DNA of 64,000 nt from an uncultured Candidatus Melainabacteria bacterium (lineage in GTDB: Bacteria; Cyanobacteriota; Vampirovibrionia; Gastranaerophilales; Gastranaerophilaceae): positions 1 through 64,000 of the forward strand of contig CAKVGS010000003.1 in assembly GCA_934747335.1 (NCBI GenBank), read 5' to 3'. This document shows positions 15,590 through 24,410 of the stretch, piece by piece (positions within the stretch are counted from its first letter, which is position 1; each line of letters starts with the position of its first letter). The notes beneath the pieces are model-generated. The model was not told the DNA's origin. It did not search any database and was given only the letters and a program-made list of their open reading frames with translations. A program made the position numbers and the translations under genes.

Positions 15590-15659
15590 GCCCCCACCCG
15601 AATTTCTAAGTTTCGCGAAGCTCAACTTGAAATTCTACCCTCCCCCGTGGAGAGGGAAT
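15590..15659. repeat. Repeat B copy 2, right of DUF559
   Basis: Identical over 70 nt to 15026-15095 and in the same orientation. The two copies enclose the DUF559 gene. Confidence 0.9.
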
Positions 15660-15750
15660 AAGCTAAAAGCGTTTACAAAAATCTAGCCTTATTGTATTAT
15701 TGCTAACTTATCCTGTTTACGGTATTCTTGAATACAATGAGGAGAAGGCA

Positions 15751-16995
15751 ATGACAGTTTTAGAAAAAATTAACGAAATTAACGAAGCTTTAAAAGAAAT
15801 TTTTGATTTCACGCAAACAAACGAAACTATTAAATCTGATTTTACGGAATATTTATCAACAATTGGCGCAAGAAATATTTCACTTAATCAGATGGAAAAG
15901 ATATTTTTACCTTACGTTTTTGAACGCAGAATCGGCGGTAAATCAATTTTAGAAATGTATACAGAAGAAAAAGGTGCAAAAGATATTATAGAAAAATTAA
16001 ACGACGCGCAATCTTCTATTTTTGAAATCAAAAAAATTCTTAAAAATGGTTTTGAACTTTATAACTTGGTAAATGAAAAAACTTATAAAGTGCTTTCACT
16101 TACTAAAATGACTAATTTTCGAGGAATCTATGCCGGTCAATTTATTGCAGGCAGAATTTTTGAACTTGATGGTGAATATTATATTATCGAAATATCAAGC
16201 GTACTTTCTCATTCTCAAAAAGAAGAAGCTTACAGATACGCTGTAATGAAATTGGTTCACATTCCACGCTTGTTGTATTTGGATAATCCTGAAAAAGAAG
16301 AAGAAATCAAATCAACAATAGCTGAAATGTATGAAAAATTTATCAAAACATTTGATAAAGATATCATTTTGACTACTAATAAACACGCAGATGATATTAT
16401 CGGTGCGTTTAACGAAGGCGAAGATGTTGATTTATCGGATAAAGGTTGTGATATTTCAGAATACAAATTTTTCCACGTTAAAGAATTGGATAACAACTAT
16501 TCAAACTTCTTAGAAAACTCTATGGGTGGATTTTCTTCTCACAACGAAACTTATGATGTTGCAGTAATTTTTGACAAAGAAAACGGACTTTATGCAATAC
16601 CTTTCTATGAAACTTTCTGCAAGATTTTTGAAAACAAAGACTCTGTTGAGAACGCAAAAGGCTGCGTTGAATACTTTTTAACAAATGATTCAATTCCAAA
16701 TACGATTTTGGAAAGAGTTTCAACTCAATATCCAAACTTTATGGAAACAGTAAATGAAGTTATGGGAATAAATTATACTTTTGAAGAATTGATTAAAAAT
16801 TATAAATCAGAATATTTGAATAACAAAATATATTCTTCAGCAACAATTTTGTTCTGTTCAAATGCGTTTTCACAAATTTTTGATTATATATCAGAACCGA
16901 AAACGCAAGCACCTGTAATTACAGAAAAAGTTGGCAGAAACGACCCTTGCCCTTGTGGAAGCGGTAAGAAGTTCAAAAACTGCTGTGGTAAATAA
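15751..16995 (+). CDS. Unknown protein with C-terminal SEC-C zinc motif
   Basis: A 414-aa cytoplasmic protein. The last 19 residues are a SEC-C motif (GRNDPCPCGSGKKFKNCCGK), the zinc-binding tail also found on SecA and on many proteins of unknown function. The remaining 390 residues are acidic and soluble, with no motif I recognise. AGGAGAAGG before ATG 15751 decides the start over an upstream TTG. It stands alone between the repeat unit and rseP and has its own terminator. Confidence 0.75.
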   Translation: MTVLEKINEINEALKEIFDFTQTNETIKSDFTEYLSTIGARNISLNQMEKIFLPYVFERRIGGKSILEMYTEEKGAKDIIEKLNDAQSSIFEIKKILKNGFELYNLVNEKTYKVLSLTKMTNFRGIYAGQFIAGRIFELDGEYYIIEISSVLSHSQKEEAYRYAVMKLVHIPRLLYLDNPEKEEEIKSTIAEMYEKFIKTFDKDIILTTNKHADDIIGAFNEGEDVDLSDKGCDISEYKFFHVKELDNNYSNFLENSMGGFSSHNETYDVAVIFDKENGLYAIPFYETFCKIFENKDSVENAKGCVEYFLTNDSIPNTILERVSTQYPNFMETVNEVMGINYTFEELIKNYKSEYLNNKIYSSATILFCSNAFSQIFDYISEPKTQAPVITEKVGRNDPCPCGSGKKFKNCCGK

Positions 16996-17022
16996 TATTT
17001 TTTTATAAAAATCTGAATCTAA

Positions 17023-17059
17023 AAAAAAGGAAAATTGTTTTAAATGATTTTCCTTTTTT
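17023..17059 (+). terminator. Rho-independent terminator
   Basis: Stem AAAAAAGGAAAAT / ATTTTCCTTTTTT with 11-nt loop, 28 bp after the SEC-C protein gene. Confidence 0.85.
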
Positions 17060-17151
17060 AGTGCAAAGATTCACTGTTTAATTTTCGCTATTTGTGTTTA
17101 TTTAAAGCGTATTCGTGATAAAATAATTAAGAATATTTAAGGGAGAATTTT

Positions 17152-18513
17152 ATGTCAATTATCATAATGATTTTATTGTTAAGTTTACTTATTTTGGTTC
17201 ACGAAGCAGGACATTTTTTTGTTGCCAGAGCTTGTGGAATAAAAGTTGATAAATTTGGGTTTGGACTTCCTATTGGACCAACTTTGTTTAAAAAGAAAGT
17301 GGGCGATGTTGAAATTTTAATTCACGCATTTTTATTAGGTGGTTATGTTTCTTTTCCTGATGACGAAAAAGATTGTGATTTGCCCAAAGATTCTCCTGAA
17401 AGATTTGCAAATAAACCTGCTTGGCAAAGAGCAATTGTTGTTTCAGCAGGTGTTATTGCTAACGTGATTTGTGCAATTGCACTTGTAATGCTTGTTGCGA
17501 TTGTTTCTCACAAGCTACCTTCAGGAGATTATGAAATCTATGCGGGAGAAATTAGCGCGCCTAAGGATGCAAGCATTTGGAATTCAGGTTTGAAAAAAGG
17601 CGACAGAATTCTAAAAGCAAACAATTGTGAAATTAACAATGCTTATTCTTTTATTACAATAGTTCAAAACAGTGCGAAAGATAACGGGATTGTTACGGAA
17701 GCAACTGTTGATAAAAACTTTTCACATTTAAAAGATTTGAACCCGGGACTTGCGAAGGATGAAATTATTCCTGACGGTATTGCAATCAGACTTCCTGAAG
17801 CTTTGGATGAAGATGTAATTACAATGGATAAATATGCTTTAAAAGGTGCGAAGTATTTTAAACATGAAGGTTTTAAAATTGATGATGGTTTGGCTGAATT
17901 AGCAAAGGCTGTTGAAGGCAAGACTGTTTATACTTCAAACGGCAAATATACGATGTATGATGTAGCAAAGGTGCTTTCAAATGGTGTGCACCCGATTAAT
18001 TTGCTTGTAGAAAGAGATGGCAAACAAATCGAACTCAATCCGATTTATCCTGACGAAAAAGGTATTATTGGAATCGGTTTGAGTGCAAAGCAAACCATGA
18101 TTGATACAAAAACTCCTGTTAGTGTTGTGAAAGAAAGCTGTACATATCTTTGGGATAACACTTACATGATGATGTACTCTTTAGGACAATTATTCACAGG
18201 CAATATTCCGCTTAAAGATATGCACGGTGTTGTTGCGATTACAAAAATCGGCGGTGATATGATTGATAAAAGCGGTAAAGCGTCAGGAATTTTGCTTGCG
18301 GCTTTGATTTCTATGAACCTTGCAATTTTGAACATTTTACCGATACCCGCTTTGGACGGTGGTCATTTGATGTTCTTGATTATAGAAAAAATAATGGGCA
18401 AACCTTTGAACGAAAAAGTAATTGAAGTTATTTCAACCGTATTTTTCTCATTGCTGATTATTTTGATGATTTTTGTTGTGTTTAACGATATAACTTTGAT
18501 TGTAAGAAAGTAG
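17152..18513 (+). CDS. rseP: RseP-family intramembrane site-2 protease
   Basis: A 453-aa M50 zinc protease of the inner membrane, which in other bacteria cuts anti-sigma factors and signal peptides. The zinc motif HEAGH is at residues 17-21 in the first TM helix; the third ligand motif PALDGGH lies near residue 400 in a later helix. The intervening periplasmic region (about 125-320) holds a PDZ-like domain with DRILKANNCEI and INLLVERDGKQI, and appears expanded. AAGGGAGA precedes the ATG. In diderms this gene often lies near dxr or bamA, but not here. A REP-like palindrome follows the stop. Confidence 0.9.
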   Translation: MSIIIMILLLSLLILVHEAGHFFVARACGIKVDKFGFGLPIGPTLFKKKVGDVEILIHAFLLGGYVSFPDDEKDCDLPKDSPERFANKPAWQRAIVVSAGVIANVICAIALVMLVAIVSHKLPSGDYEIYAGEISAPKDASIWNSGLKKGDRILKANNCEINNAYSFITIVQNSAKDNGIVTEATVDKNFSHLKDLNPGLAKDEIIPDGIAIRLPEALDEDVITMDKYALKGAKYFKHEGFKIDDGLAELAKAVEGKTVYTSNGKYTMYDVAKVLSNGVHPINLLVERDGKQIELNPIYPDEKGIIGIGLSAKQTMIDTKTPVSVVKESCTYLWDNTYMMMYSLGQLFTGNIPLKDMHGVVAITKIGGDMIDKSGKASGILLAALISMNLAILNILPIPALDGGHLMFLIIEKIMGKPLNEKVIEVISTVFFSLLIILMIFVVFNDITLIVRK

Positions 18514-18518
18514 TTATT

Positions 18519-18541
18519 GTTGGGCTGAAAGCCCAACCTAC
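18519..18541. repeat. REP-like palindrome A
   Basis: GTTGGGC / GCCCAAC hairpin with loop TGAAA and tail CTAC, directly after the rseP stop. Same element at 24378, 43224, 43264, 43725, 43760, 54238 and 61563. It may double as a transcript 3' end. Confidence 0.85.
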
Positions 18542-19672
18542 TTGACATATTCTTATGAACTATTGCCAAACTTGATTGCAACTGTTATTATAAAAACAGA
18601 GATAAATCCAGTGATAATATCGGCTATAACAAACAGAATATTTAATAATCAGGTTCAACAAAATCGACCTGTAAGTGTTTTGCCGACGCAACCGAGTTTT
18701 ATGGGCACGACATCTGCGGGAACTCCGCTAAGAAAACTCAGAGGCGTTGTTTGTCCTTATTTTGGTGTTAAAATGATTACGAGTGCAGAGCTTCCTCGAT
18801 TAGAAATTAAGATTGAAAAGTGTCAAAATGTCGGTGAAATTGTCAAGCTTTTAAAGCCTTACAGAAGCTTTATGCAGAAGACAGAGAAAAAAGTTTTTAA
18901 AATTTTTGAAGAATATGCAAAAGAAAATCCTGAAGAAATATTGCCAAATATTTTAAAAATGCATTATTCTGACGCATTAACCAAATTAAAGTTAGAAGAA
19001 TTTAATGTTTTGGATGATGTTGATAAAATGTCATTAAAACTTTCTCCCGAACAAGCTTTGGCTGTTCATCACAAAACAACTCGATGTAGACAGGTTATAA
19101 TAGACAATAACCAAGAAGAAGGTATTTTTAAACGTAAAATTCTTTTGAATTCTTTGGATGAAATTAAGCCTAAACGCGGTGAAAAGAAGATTTACGAGAA
19201 ACTTAAAGATAGGGCAATTTATCTTCCTACATCCGGAACAAGTGAAAATGCGTTTATTGTAAAATATGCCGACCGCTCTCAAGGTGAAATCGCTAAAAGA
19301 ATTGTTAGAGCATCTGCTGCGACGATTGAGCATGTGCAGCCGAATTCTAAACGTGGAGAAAATGCAATTTCTAATTTTATGTTAGTTTCAGCAAACGCAA
19401 ACAGCTTGAGATCTAATATGCCGTTGAGTAAATTTATTGATAGATTTCCAATTGTGCTGAAAAATTGTCAAAAATATATCAACCAAATAATTGCAATAAT
19501 TCAAGATGGTGGCTTGAAAGGGAATGAAGATTACCCTTACAAGATAAGAAAGACTTTGATTAGAGAAACAGGAGGACGAATAAACCTGAATCTTGATAAT
19601 TATTGTTATAATGAAAAAGAAGCAAAGCGTGTTGCCAAAAATGCAAATAAAAAAGTTAGATATCGTCGATAA
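18542..19672 (+). CDS. HNH-like nuclease-fold protein with altered zinc ribbon
   Basis: Up to 376 aa; the true start is unclear. A TTG at 18542 opens the frame, but it is TTGACA-like and a promoter-like TTGCCA-17-TATTAT (from ~18556) suggests a later start, perhaps GTG 18611. The C-terminal half has the HNH core: EHVQPNSKRGENAISNFM, then NANSLRSNMPL, where EH and the Asn match the catalytic His-Asn pattern. The zinc cysteines usual for this group are partly lost: CPYF instead of CPYC, and no C-x2-C before NSLRSN. An N-terminal PSFMGTTSAGTPL recalls the F-K-G motif of other proteins here. Confidence 0.6.
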   Translation: MTYSYELLPNLIATVIIKTEINPVIISAITNRIFNNQVQQNRPVSVLPTQPSFMGTTSAGTPLRKLRGVVCPYFGVKMITSAELPRLEIKIEKCQNVGEIVKLLKPYRSFMQKTEKKVFKIFEEYAKENPEEILPNILKMHYSDALTKLKLEEFNVLDDVDKMSLKLSPEQALAVHHKTTRCRQVIIDNNQEEGIFKRKILLNSLDEIKPKRGEKKIYEKLKDRAIYLPTSGTSENAFIVKYADRSQGEIAKRIVRASAATIEHVQPNSKRGENAISNFMLVSANANSLRSNMPLSKFIDRFPIVLKNCQKYINQIIAIIQDGGLKGNEDYPYKIRKTLIRETGGRINLNLDNYCYNEKEAKRVAKNANKKVRYRR

Positions 19673-19722
19673 AAATTAAGTACGAATGCTCGTAGTAGTA
19701 ATTTTTAAAATATAATTTTGTC

Positions 19723-19751
19723 TTCACTTATTATTATCTTCCCTGTATAAT
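19723..19751 (+). promoter_or_regulatory. Predicted promoter of trmFO
   Basis: TTCACT (19723-19728), 17-nt spacer, TATAAT (19746-19751), about 33 bp before the trmFO start. Confidence 0.6.
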
Positions 19752-19783
19752 AGGCTTATGTTGTGCGATAAATAAGGAATTTT

Positions 19784-21130
19784 ATGCAAGAAGTTAAAAT
19801 TATTGGTGCCGGTTTGGCAGGCTCGGAAGCGGCGTTACAGCTTTCTAAAAAAGGAATAAAAGTTAAGTTATACGAAATGCGTCCAAATAAAACAACAGGT
19901 GCGCATGTGACTGAAGATTGCGCAGAATTTGTTTGTTCAAACAGCCTTGGCTCTGCCGATATTTCTAACGCAAGCGGACTTTTGAAAAAAGAAATGGAAA
20001 TTTTAGGTTCAGAACTTTTGAAAATTGCTTATGAAAACGCTGTCCCGGCAGGAAATGCATTAGCAGTTGCAAGAGAGGATTTTGCAAAAGCTGTAACTGA
20101 AAAAATTAAAAATGACTCAAATATAGAATTAATTAGAGAAGAAATTACAGAAATTCCTGAAGGAAATGTCATTATTGCATCCGGCCCGCTTACGAGCGAC
20201 AAATTTGCTGATGCTATTCAAGAGTTTACTAAAAATGAGCATTTGCACTTTTTTGATGCAATCGCACCAATTGTTGAAGTTGAGTCAATTAACTTTGATA
20301 AAGCATTTTGGGCATCAAGATATGATAAAGGAGAAGCCTCTTATATAAATTGTCCAATGAATAAGGAAGAGTATGAAAAATTTTATAATATATTGGTGAA
20401 TGCCCCTCGAATAGAACAACATCAAGTTGATAAAAATTCTAAATATTTTGAATCTTGTTTACCGGTAGAAGTTTTGGCTTCTCGCGGAGTTGATACGCTC
20501 AGATTTGGTCCAATGAAGCCTGTCGGACTTGTGGATAAAAGAACGGGTGTCGAAAATTATGCGGTTGTACAATTAAGACAAGATAATTCTGCAAAAACTT
20601 TATTTAATCTTGTTGGTTTTCAGACAAACCTAAAATGGGGTGCGCAAAAAGAACTTGTACATTCTATTCCGGGGTTAGAAAATGCGAATATTGTGCGTTA
20701 TGGTGTCATGCATAGGAATACTTTTATTAACAGCTCACAAGTGCTTAATCCTACGTTAGAAACAAAGGAACGCGAAGGTTTGTATTTTGCAGGACAAATT
20801 ACGGGAACGGAAGGTTATACAGAATCAATTGCAACAGGCATGCTTGCAGGGATAAATATGGCAAGAAAACTGTTGAATGAAAGTCAACTCACATTGCCTC
20901 GTGAAACAATGCTGGGTGCAATAACATTTTATATCACAGATAAAGCGCATTTAGAGCATATATCTTCAAGAGATAATTCGTTAAGATATCTTCCACCGCA
21001 GCCGATTAACTCTAATTGGGGGATTTTACCGTCAATAGAACTACCAAAAGGTGAAAGAAAAAATAAAAAATTAAAAAATGAACTTTTAGCAAAACGAGCA
21101 GTAGATGTTTTGGAAAAATTTTTGAACTAA
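19784..21130 (+). CDS. trmFO: Methylenetetrahydrofolate-tRNA-(uracil-5-)-methyltransferase
   Basis: FAD- and folate-dependent enzyme that makes ribothymidine at position 54 of tRNAs, typical of Firmicutes, Cyanobacteria and relatives. The 448-aa product has the FAD-binding GAGLAGSEAA at residues 6-15, then EMRP, the conserved FVCSNSLGS, GPLTSDK, and TGTEGYTESIATG near residues 345-357. Length and motifs are complete. AAGGAATT precedes the ATG. It converges with the secreted-protein gene on the other strand, with a 4-bp overlap. Confidence 0.96.
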   Translation: MQEVKIIGAGLAGSEAALQLSKKGIKVKLYEMRPNKTTGAHVTEDCAEFVCSNSLGSADISNASGLLKKEMEILGSELLKIAYENAVPAGNALAVAREDFAKAVTEKIKNDSNIELIREEITEIPEGNVIIASGPLTSDKFADAIQEFTKNEHLHFFDAIAPIVEVESINFDKAFWASRYDKGEASYINCPMNKEEYEKFYNILVNAPRIEQHQVDKNSKYFESCLPVEVLASRGVDTLRFGPMKPVGLVDKRTGVENYAVVQLRQDNSAKTLFNLVGFQTNLKWGAQKELVHSIPGLENANIVRYGVMHRNTFINSSQVLNPTLETKEREGLYFAGQITGTEGYTESIATGMLAGINMARKLLNESQLTLPRETMLGAITFYITDKAHLEHISSRDNSLRYLPPQPINSNWGILPSIELPKGERKNKKLKNELLAKRAVDVLEKFLN

Positions 21131-22233
21131 TTATAATCTCTTAATGGCGGTCTTGACGGGTCAAAATCTCCATAAAGGTTATTTTTTCTGCTCTTTTTGA
21201 TGTCGATTGGTTGATACAAGCTTTCATCTTGAAGTACAGGCTTTTTATAATTAATATTATGGATTCCGTTTTGCTGTTCTTTTACAGGCTCTGCTTTAAC
21301 TTCTAATTTTTGTTGCAAAGCTTTGTCTCGAGCCTTTTGTTGCCTTTCTTCTTTAAATTGTTTGTATTTAGATTTTGTTTTTTCTTTAGTATCGTTTAAT
21401 TTGTCTTTTGTATCTGCGATTTTGGCATCAACTCTTGATTTAGCGACAGCATAATCTTTACCGCCTTCTTTATGCCATCTTCTGTATTTTTTCGTAAATA
21501 CGTTATCAAAGTTGCCCATATCATAATAAACTTGATTAGACTCTTTTGAATAAGTTGCAGGAGGTAATACTTTTTGTTGTACATTTTGAGCAATTTCAGG
21601 ACAAAGCATTCTGGAATAATCTCTTATTTTTTGCAATTGTTCTGTTTGAGGGGATGGCCCTCTTGTGATAATTCTATTTTCTACAACACTAATTGTTTTA
21701 TAAAAAGTATTAGACCAAAGCGCAACGTTGTTTTGCACATCCACAAGAATTGCGTAAGTATTTACTTTATAAGCAGGGTCTATTACGCTTGCTCCTGGGA
21801 TATTCCAAAAATCCCAAAATGTTCTTCTTAAAATATAGTTTTCAGAATCAATCGCAGATGTTATCAAGAGCGCATATCTTGCTTTTTGAGGATTAGCGAT
21901 TTTCTTTAATAAAACGTAATCTACGTTATATGAAGTTCTAAATTTGTTTGTAAGATTTTTGGCAGGAATCATATAAGATGGGTTGCCTTTAAGAAGTTTT
22001 CGTTCTTCGCTTACTGTCGGCGCTTTAATGTAGTCGGTCTGATTTAATATATTAACGACTTCGTTTGCAAAAAATTCAGAAGAGGCATTATATATGTAAG
22101 AATCAACCGCATTGTTATCTGTAACGATATTATCAGGAATAACAAGCACCTTATACTGCTCTGCTGCCATTACAACAGGAGCTAAAAGTATCACAATCCC
22201 AACTAATAAAATTCTTCTTAATAAATCTCTCAC
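21127..22233 (-). CDS. Unknown secreted protein with basic C-terminal coiled-coil
   Basis: 368 aa with a Sec signal peptide (RRILLVGIVILLAPVVMAAE), so periplasmic or surface exposed. Residues ~25-225 form a compact domain I do not recognise (DYVLLKKIANPQKARYALL, VQNNVALWSNTFYKTIS), which resembles stress-type lipoprotein domains only loosely. Residues ~265-320 are highly charged and helical (DTKDKLNDTKEKTKSKYK). It starts with GTG exactly 6 nt after a TATAAT box and has no Shine-Dalgarno, so the message is probably leaderless. Confidence 0.6.
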   Translation of the reverse strand: MRDLLRRILLVGIVILLAPVVMAAEQYKVLVIPDNIVTDNNAVDSYIYNASSEFFANEVVNILNQTDYIKAPTVSEERKLLKGNPSYMIPAKNLTNKFRTSYNVDYVLLKKIANPQKARYALLITSAIDSENYILRRTFWDFWNIPGASVIDPAYKVNTYAILVDVQNNVALWSNTFYKTISVVENRIITRGPSPQTEQLQKIRDYSRMLCPEIAQNVQQKVLPPATYSKESNQVYYDMGNFDNVFTKKYRRWHKEGGKDYAVAKSRVDAKIADTKDKLNDTKEKTKSKYKQFKEERQQKARDKALQQKLEVKAEPVKEQQNGIHNINYKKPVLQDESLYQPIDIKKSRKNNLYGDFDPSRPPLRDYN

Positions 22234-22239
22234 ACCGAA

Positions 22240-22267
22240 ATTATAGCATAAGTTAAAAACTTTTCAA
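22240..22267 (-). promoter_or_regulatory. Leaderless promoter of the secreted-protein gene
   Basis: On the minus strand TTGAAA (22267-22262), 16-nt spacer, TATAAT (22245-22240), then 6 nt to the GTG start. Its -35 region overlaps that of the divergent TrmB-type gene. Confidence 0.65.
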
Positions 22268-22295
22268 AGAACAAGAAATTTGTTACAATATTTTT

Positions 22296-23120
22296 ATGGC
22301 AGATTTAGTAGAAAAATTAAAAGAAATAGGTTTTAATACATACGAGGCAAAAGTTTATATAGCTTTGTTAAAAAAATATCCTGCAACAGGGTATGAAGTT
22401 GCAAAATTGGCAAATATTCCACAATCAAGGACTTATGATACATTAAAGGTCTTGGAAGAAAAAAATATAGTAGTTTCTACAAATGAAAAACCTCAAATGT
22501 ATACTCCAATAAAACCAAAACAATTGACTGCAAGATATCAAAAAAAAGTAAATTCTACAATAAATTTTTTGGATAAGCATTTACCGGAAGTAAAAGATAA
22601 TTATAATGAGCCTATTTTGACAATAAACGGTATTCAAAATATTCAAGAAAAAATAATTGAAGTAATTCAAAATGCAAAACGAGAAATTTATATGGAGGTT
22701 TGGTCTCAGGATTTTAAAGTTTTTGAAAAAGAATTGCTTAATGCATACAATCGAAACGTAGAAATAAGAATTGTCGGTTACGATAATTTTTCTTCAAGAT
22801 TCGGGCTTGTTTTTGAACATGCATTTGCCCGAGATATAGAGCTTTCTTTGGGTGGTAGAATGATTATTATTGCGGCGGACGATTCTGAAGGAGTTATTGG
22901 GAAGGTATCATCATTAAAAAATGACATTTCTGATACTAATATTATTTGGACAAAAAATAAAGGCATTGTTTTTATAATCAAAGAGTTTATTGTGCATGAC
23001 ATGTATTTAATTGATGTAGAAGAAAATCTTGTAGAGCAAATGAAATATATTTACGGAAAAGGTTTTAAACGTTTAAAAGATAAAGTTCTCGGTGCAAACG
23101 CTACTTATATGATTCATTAA
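22296..23120 (+). CDS. TrmB-family transcriptional regulator
   Basis: 274 aa. The N-terminal winged helix-turn-helix is typical of TrmB sugar-responsive regulators: LKEIGFNTYEAKVYIALL, then GYEVAKLANIPQSRTYDTLKVLEEK. The C-terminal half carries a PLD-like TrmB effector domain (EIYMEVWSQDF). TACAAT at 22284-22289 ends 6 nt before the ATG, and no Shine-Dalgarno is present, so translation is probably leaderless. It is divergent from the secreted-protein gene with only 62 bp between starts; co-regulation is plausible. Confidence 0.85.
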   Translation: MADLVEKLKEIGFNTYEAKVYIALLKKYPATGYEVAKLANIPQSRTYDTLKVLEEKNIVVSTNEKPQMYTPIKPKQLTARYQKKVNSTINFLDKHLPEVKDNYNEPILTINGIQNIQEKIIEVIQNAKREIYMEVWSQDFKVFEKELLNAYNRNVEIRIVGYDNFSSRFGLVFEHAFARDIELSLGGRMIIIAADDSEGVIGKVSSLKNDISDTNIIWTKNKGIVFIIKEFIVHDMYLIDVEENLVEQMKYIYGKGFKRLKDKVLGANATYMIH

Positions 23121-23122
23121 AA

Positions 23123-24352
23123 TTATTCATATCTTAAAGCATCAATCGGATTTAATAACGACGCTTTGTAAGCAGGATAATATCCGAAGCCTACGCCGAC
23201 AATTCCGGAAAAACCCAGTGCTAAAACTATTGAAAACAGTGAAATTGATATTGTCATAGAAGGTGCAAAAACAGTAATTAAATAAGAGCCTACAACTCCT
23301 ATTACAACGCCGATAAGTCCTCCAATCATTGAAAGTAAAAATGATTCTATCACGAATTGCCATCTTATATCGCTAACTCTTGCGCCAATTGCCATCCTGA
23401 TACCAATTTCTTTTGTTCTTTCCGTAACAGAAACAAGCATGATGTTCATAATCCCGATACCGCCGACTAACAATGATACAGACGCAATTGATGCCAATAA
23501 AATTGCGAAAGTCTGAACAGTAGATTTCATTTTTTCTTGGAATTCTGCGGAGTTTCTAATTTCAAAATCCTTGTCTTGATTTTTTCCGATATTATGCCTG
23601 TTAGTTAATATTTCATTAATATCTTCCATTGTCGCATCAAGCATATCAGCATCTTGACCTTTTACTACAATTTGTCCGACTGTTCCGGGAAAATCCGTTC
23701 CAAAAACTTTTTTTTGCGCTGTTGTTATTGGAATAAAAATTAAATCATCTTGGTCAAACGGCCCTGACTGTCCTTTTTCTTCCAATAGTCCGATTACTTT
23801 AAATGGAATATTACCGACTCTGATTACTTTCCCGACGGGGTCAACATCTCCAAAAAGTTCAGTTGCGACCGTTGCGCCCATTAAAGCAACTTTTGCGCTG
23901 TTTTGTAAATCTTCTTGCACAAAGCCTCTGCCTGAACCTACTTCATAATTTTTGATATACAAATAAGCCGGCTGAATGCCATAGACTGTTGTCGACCAGT
24001 TTTGGTTTCCATAAGTTAATTGTTTGCTTTCAGATGATAAAGTAGAAATTGCCAAAACGTTTCTTGCATTTTTTTCAATAGCTAAAGCGTCTTTTGATGT
24101 CAAAGTCGGCTTTGTTCCTATTCCCATGTGAACACCACCAGATTTAGCGGAAGCAGAACGAATAGTTAACAAGTTTGTACCCATGGACTCCATATTTTGA
24201 GTAACTTTTTTGCTTGCACCTGAACCTACTGCTAGCATGATAATTACTGCACTGACGCCAATAATTACGCCTAAACTCGTAAGTGCAGAGCGTAACATGT
24301 TTACTCTGAGTGAATTTATAGCCATTCTTAAAGTGGATTTGAAATCTAGCAT
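23123..24352 (-). CDS. MacB/FtsX-type ABC transporter permease
   Basis: 409-aa permease of the MacB/LolE type: N-terminal TM helix (LGVIIGVSAVIIMLAVG), a large MacB periplasmic core domain (~50-265), and three C-terminal helices with the FtsX signature (IMLVSVTERTKEIGIRMAIGAR). Such permeases transmit mechanical force from a cytoplasmic ATPase to export lipoproteins, peptides or drugs. The ATPase and membrane-fusion partner that usually sit next to macB are not adjacent here. GAGAGA precedes the ATG. A REP-like palindrome lies upstream. Confidence 0.88.
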   Translation of the reverse strand: MLDFKSTLRMAINSLRVNMLRSALTSLGVIIGVSAVIIMLAVGSGASKKVTQNMESMGTNLLTIRSASAKSGGVHMGIGTKPTLTSKDALAIEKNARNVLAISTLSSESKQLTYGNQNWSTTVYGIQPAYLYIKNYEVGSGRGFVQEDLQNSAKVALMGATVATELFGDVDPVGKVIRVGNIPFKVIGLLEEKGQSGPFDQDDLIFIPITTAQKKVFGTDFPGTVGQIVVKGQDADMLDATMEDINEILTNRHNIGKNQDKDFEIRNSAEFQEKMKSTVQTFAILLASIASVSLLVGGIGIMNIMLVSVTERTKEIGIRMAIGARVSDIRWQFVIESFLLSMIGGLIGVVIGVVGSYLITVFAPSMTISISLFSIVLALGFSGIVGVGFGYYPAYKASLLNPIDALRYE

Positions 24353-24377
24353 GGTTTCTCTCTTGTTGTTAGTTATT

Positions 24378-24400
24378 GTTGGGCTGAAAGCCCAACCTAC
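24378..24400. repeat. REP-like palindrome A
   Basis: GTTGGGC / GCCCAAC hairpin identical to that at 18519, between the DUF2229-type gene and the permease gene. Confidence 0.85.
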
Positions 24401-24410
24401 CGCAAGTAAA

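Noticed and set aside
15026..15659. CRISPR array from repeated 70-nt units
   Set aside because: Only two exact copies separated by a gene, no regular spacers and no cas genes. No CRISPR array was seen anywhere in the window.
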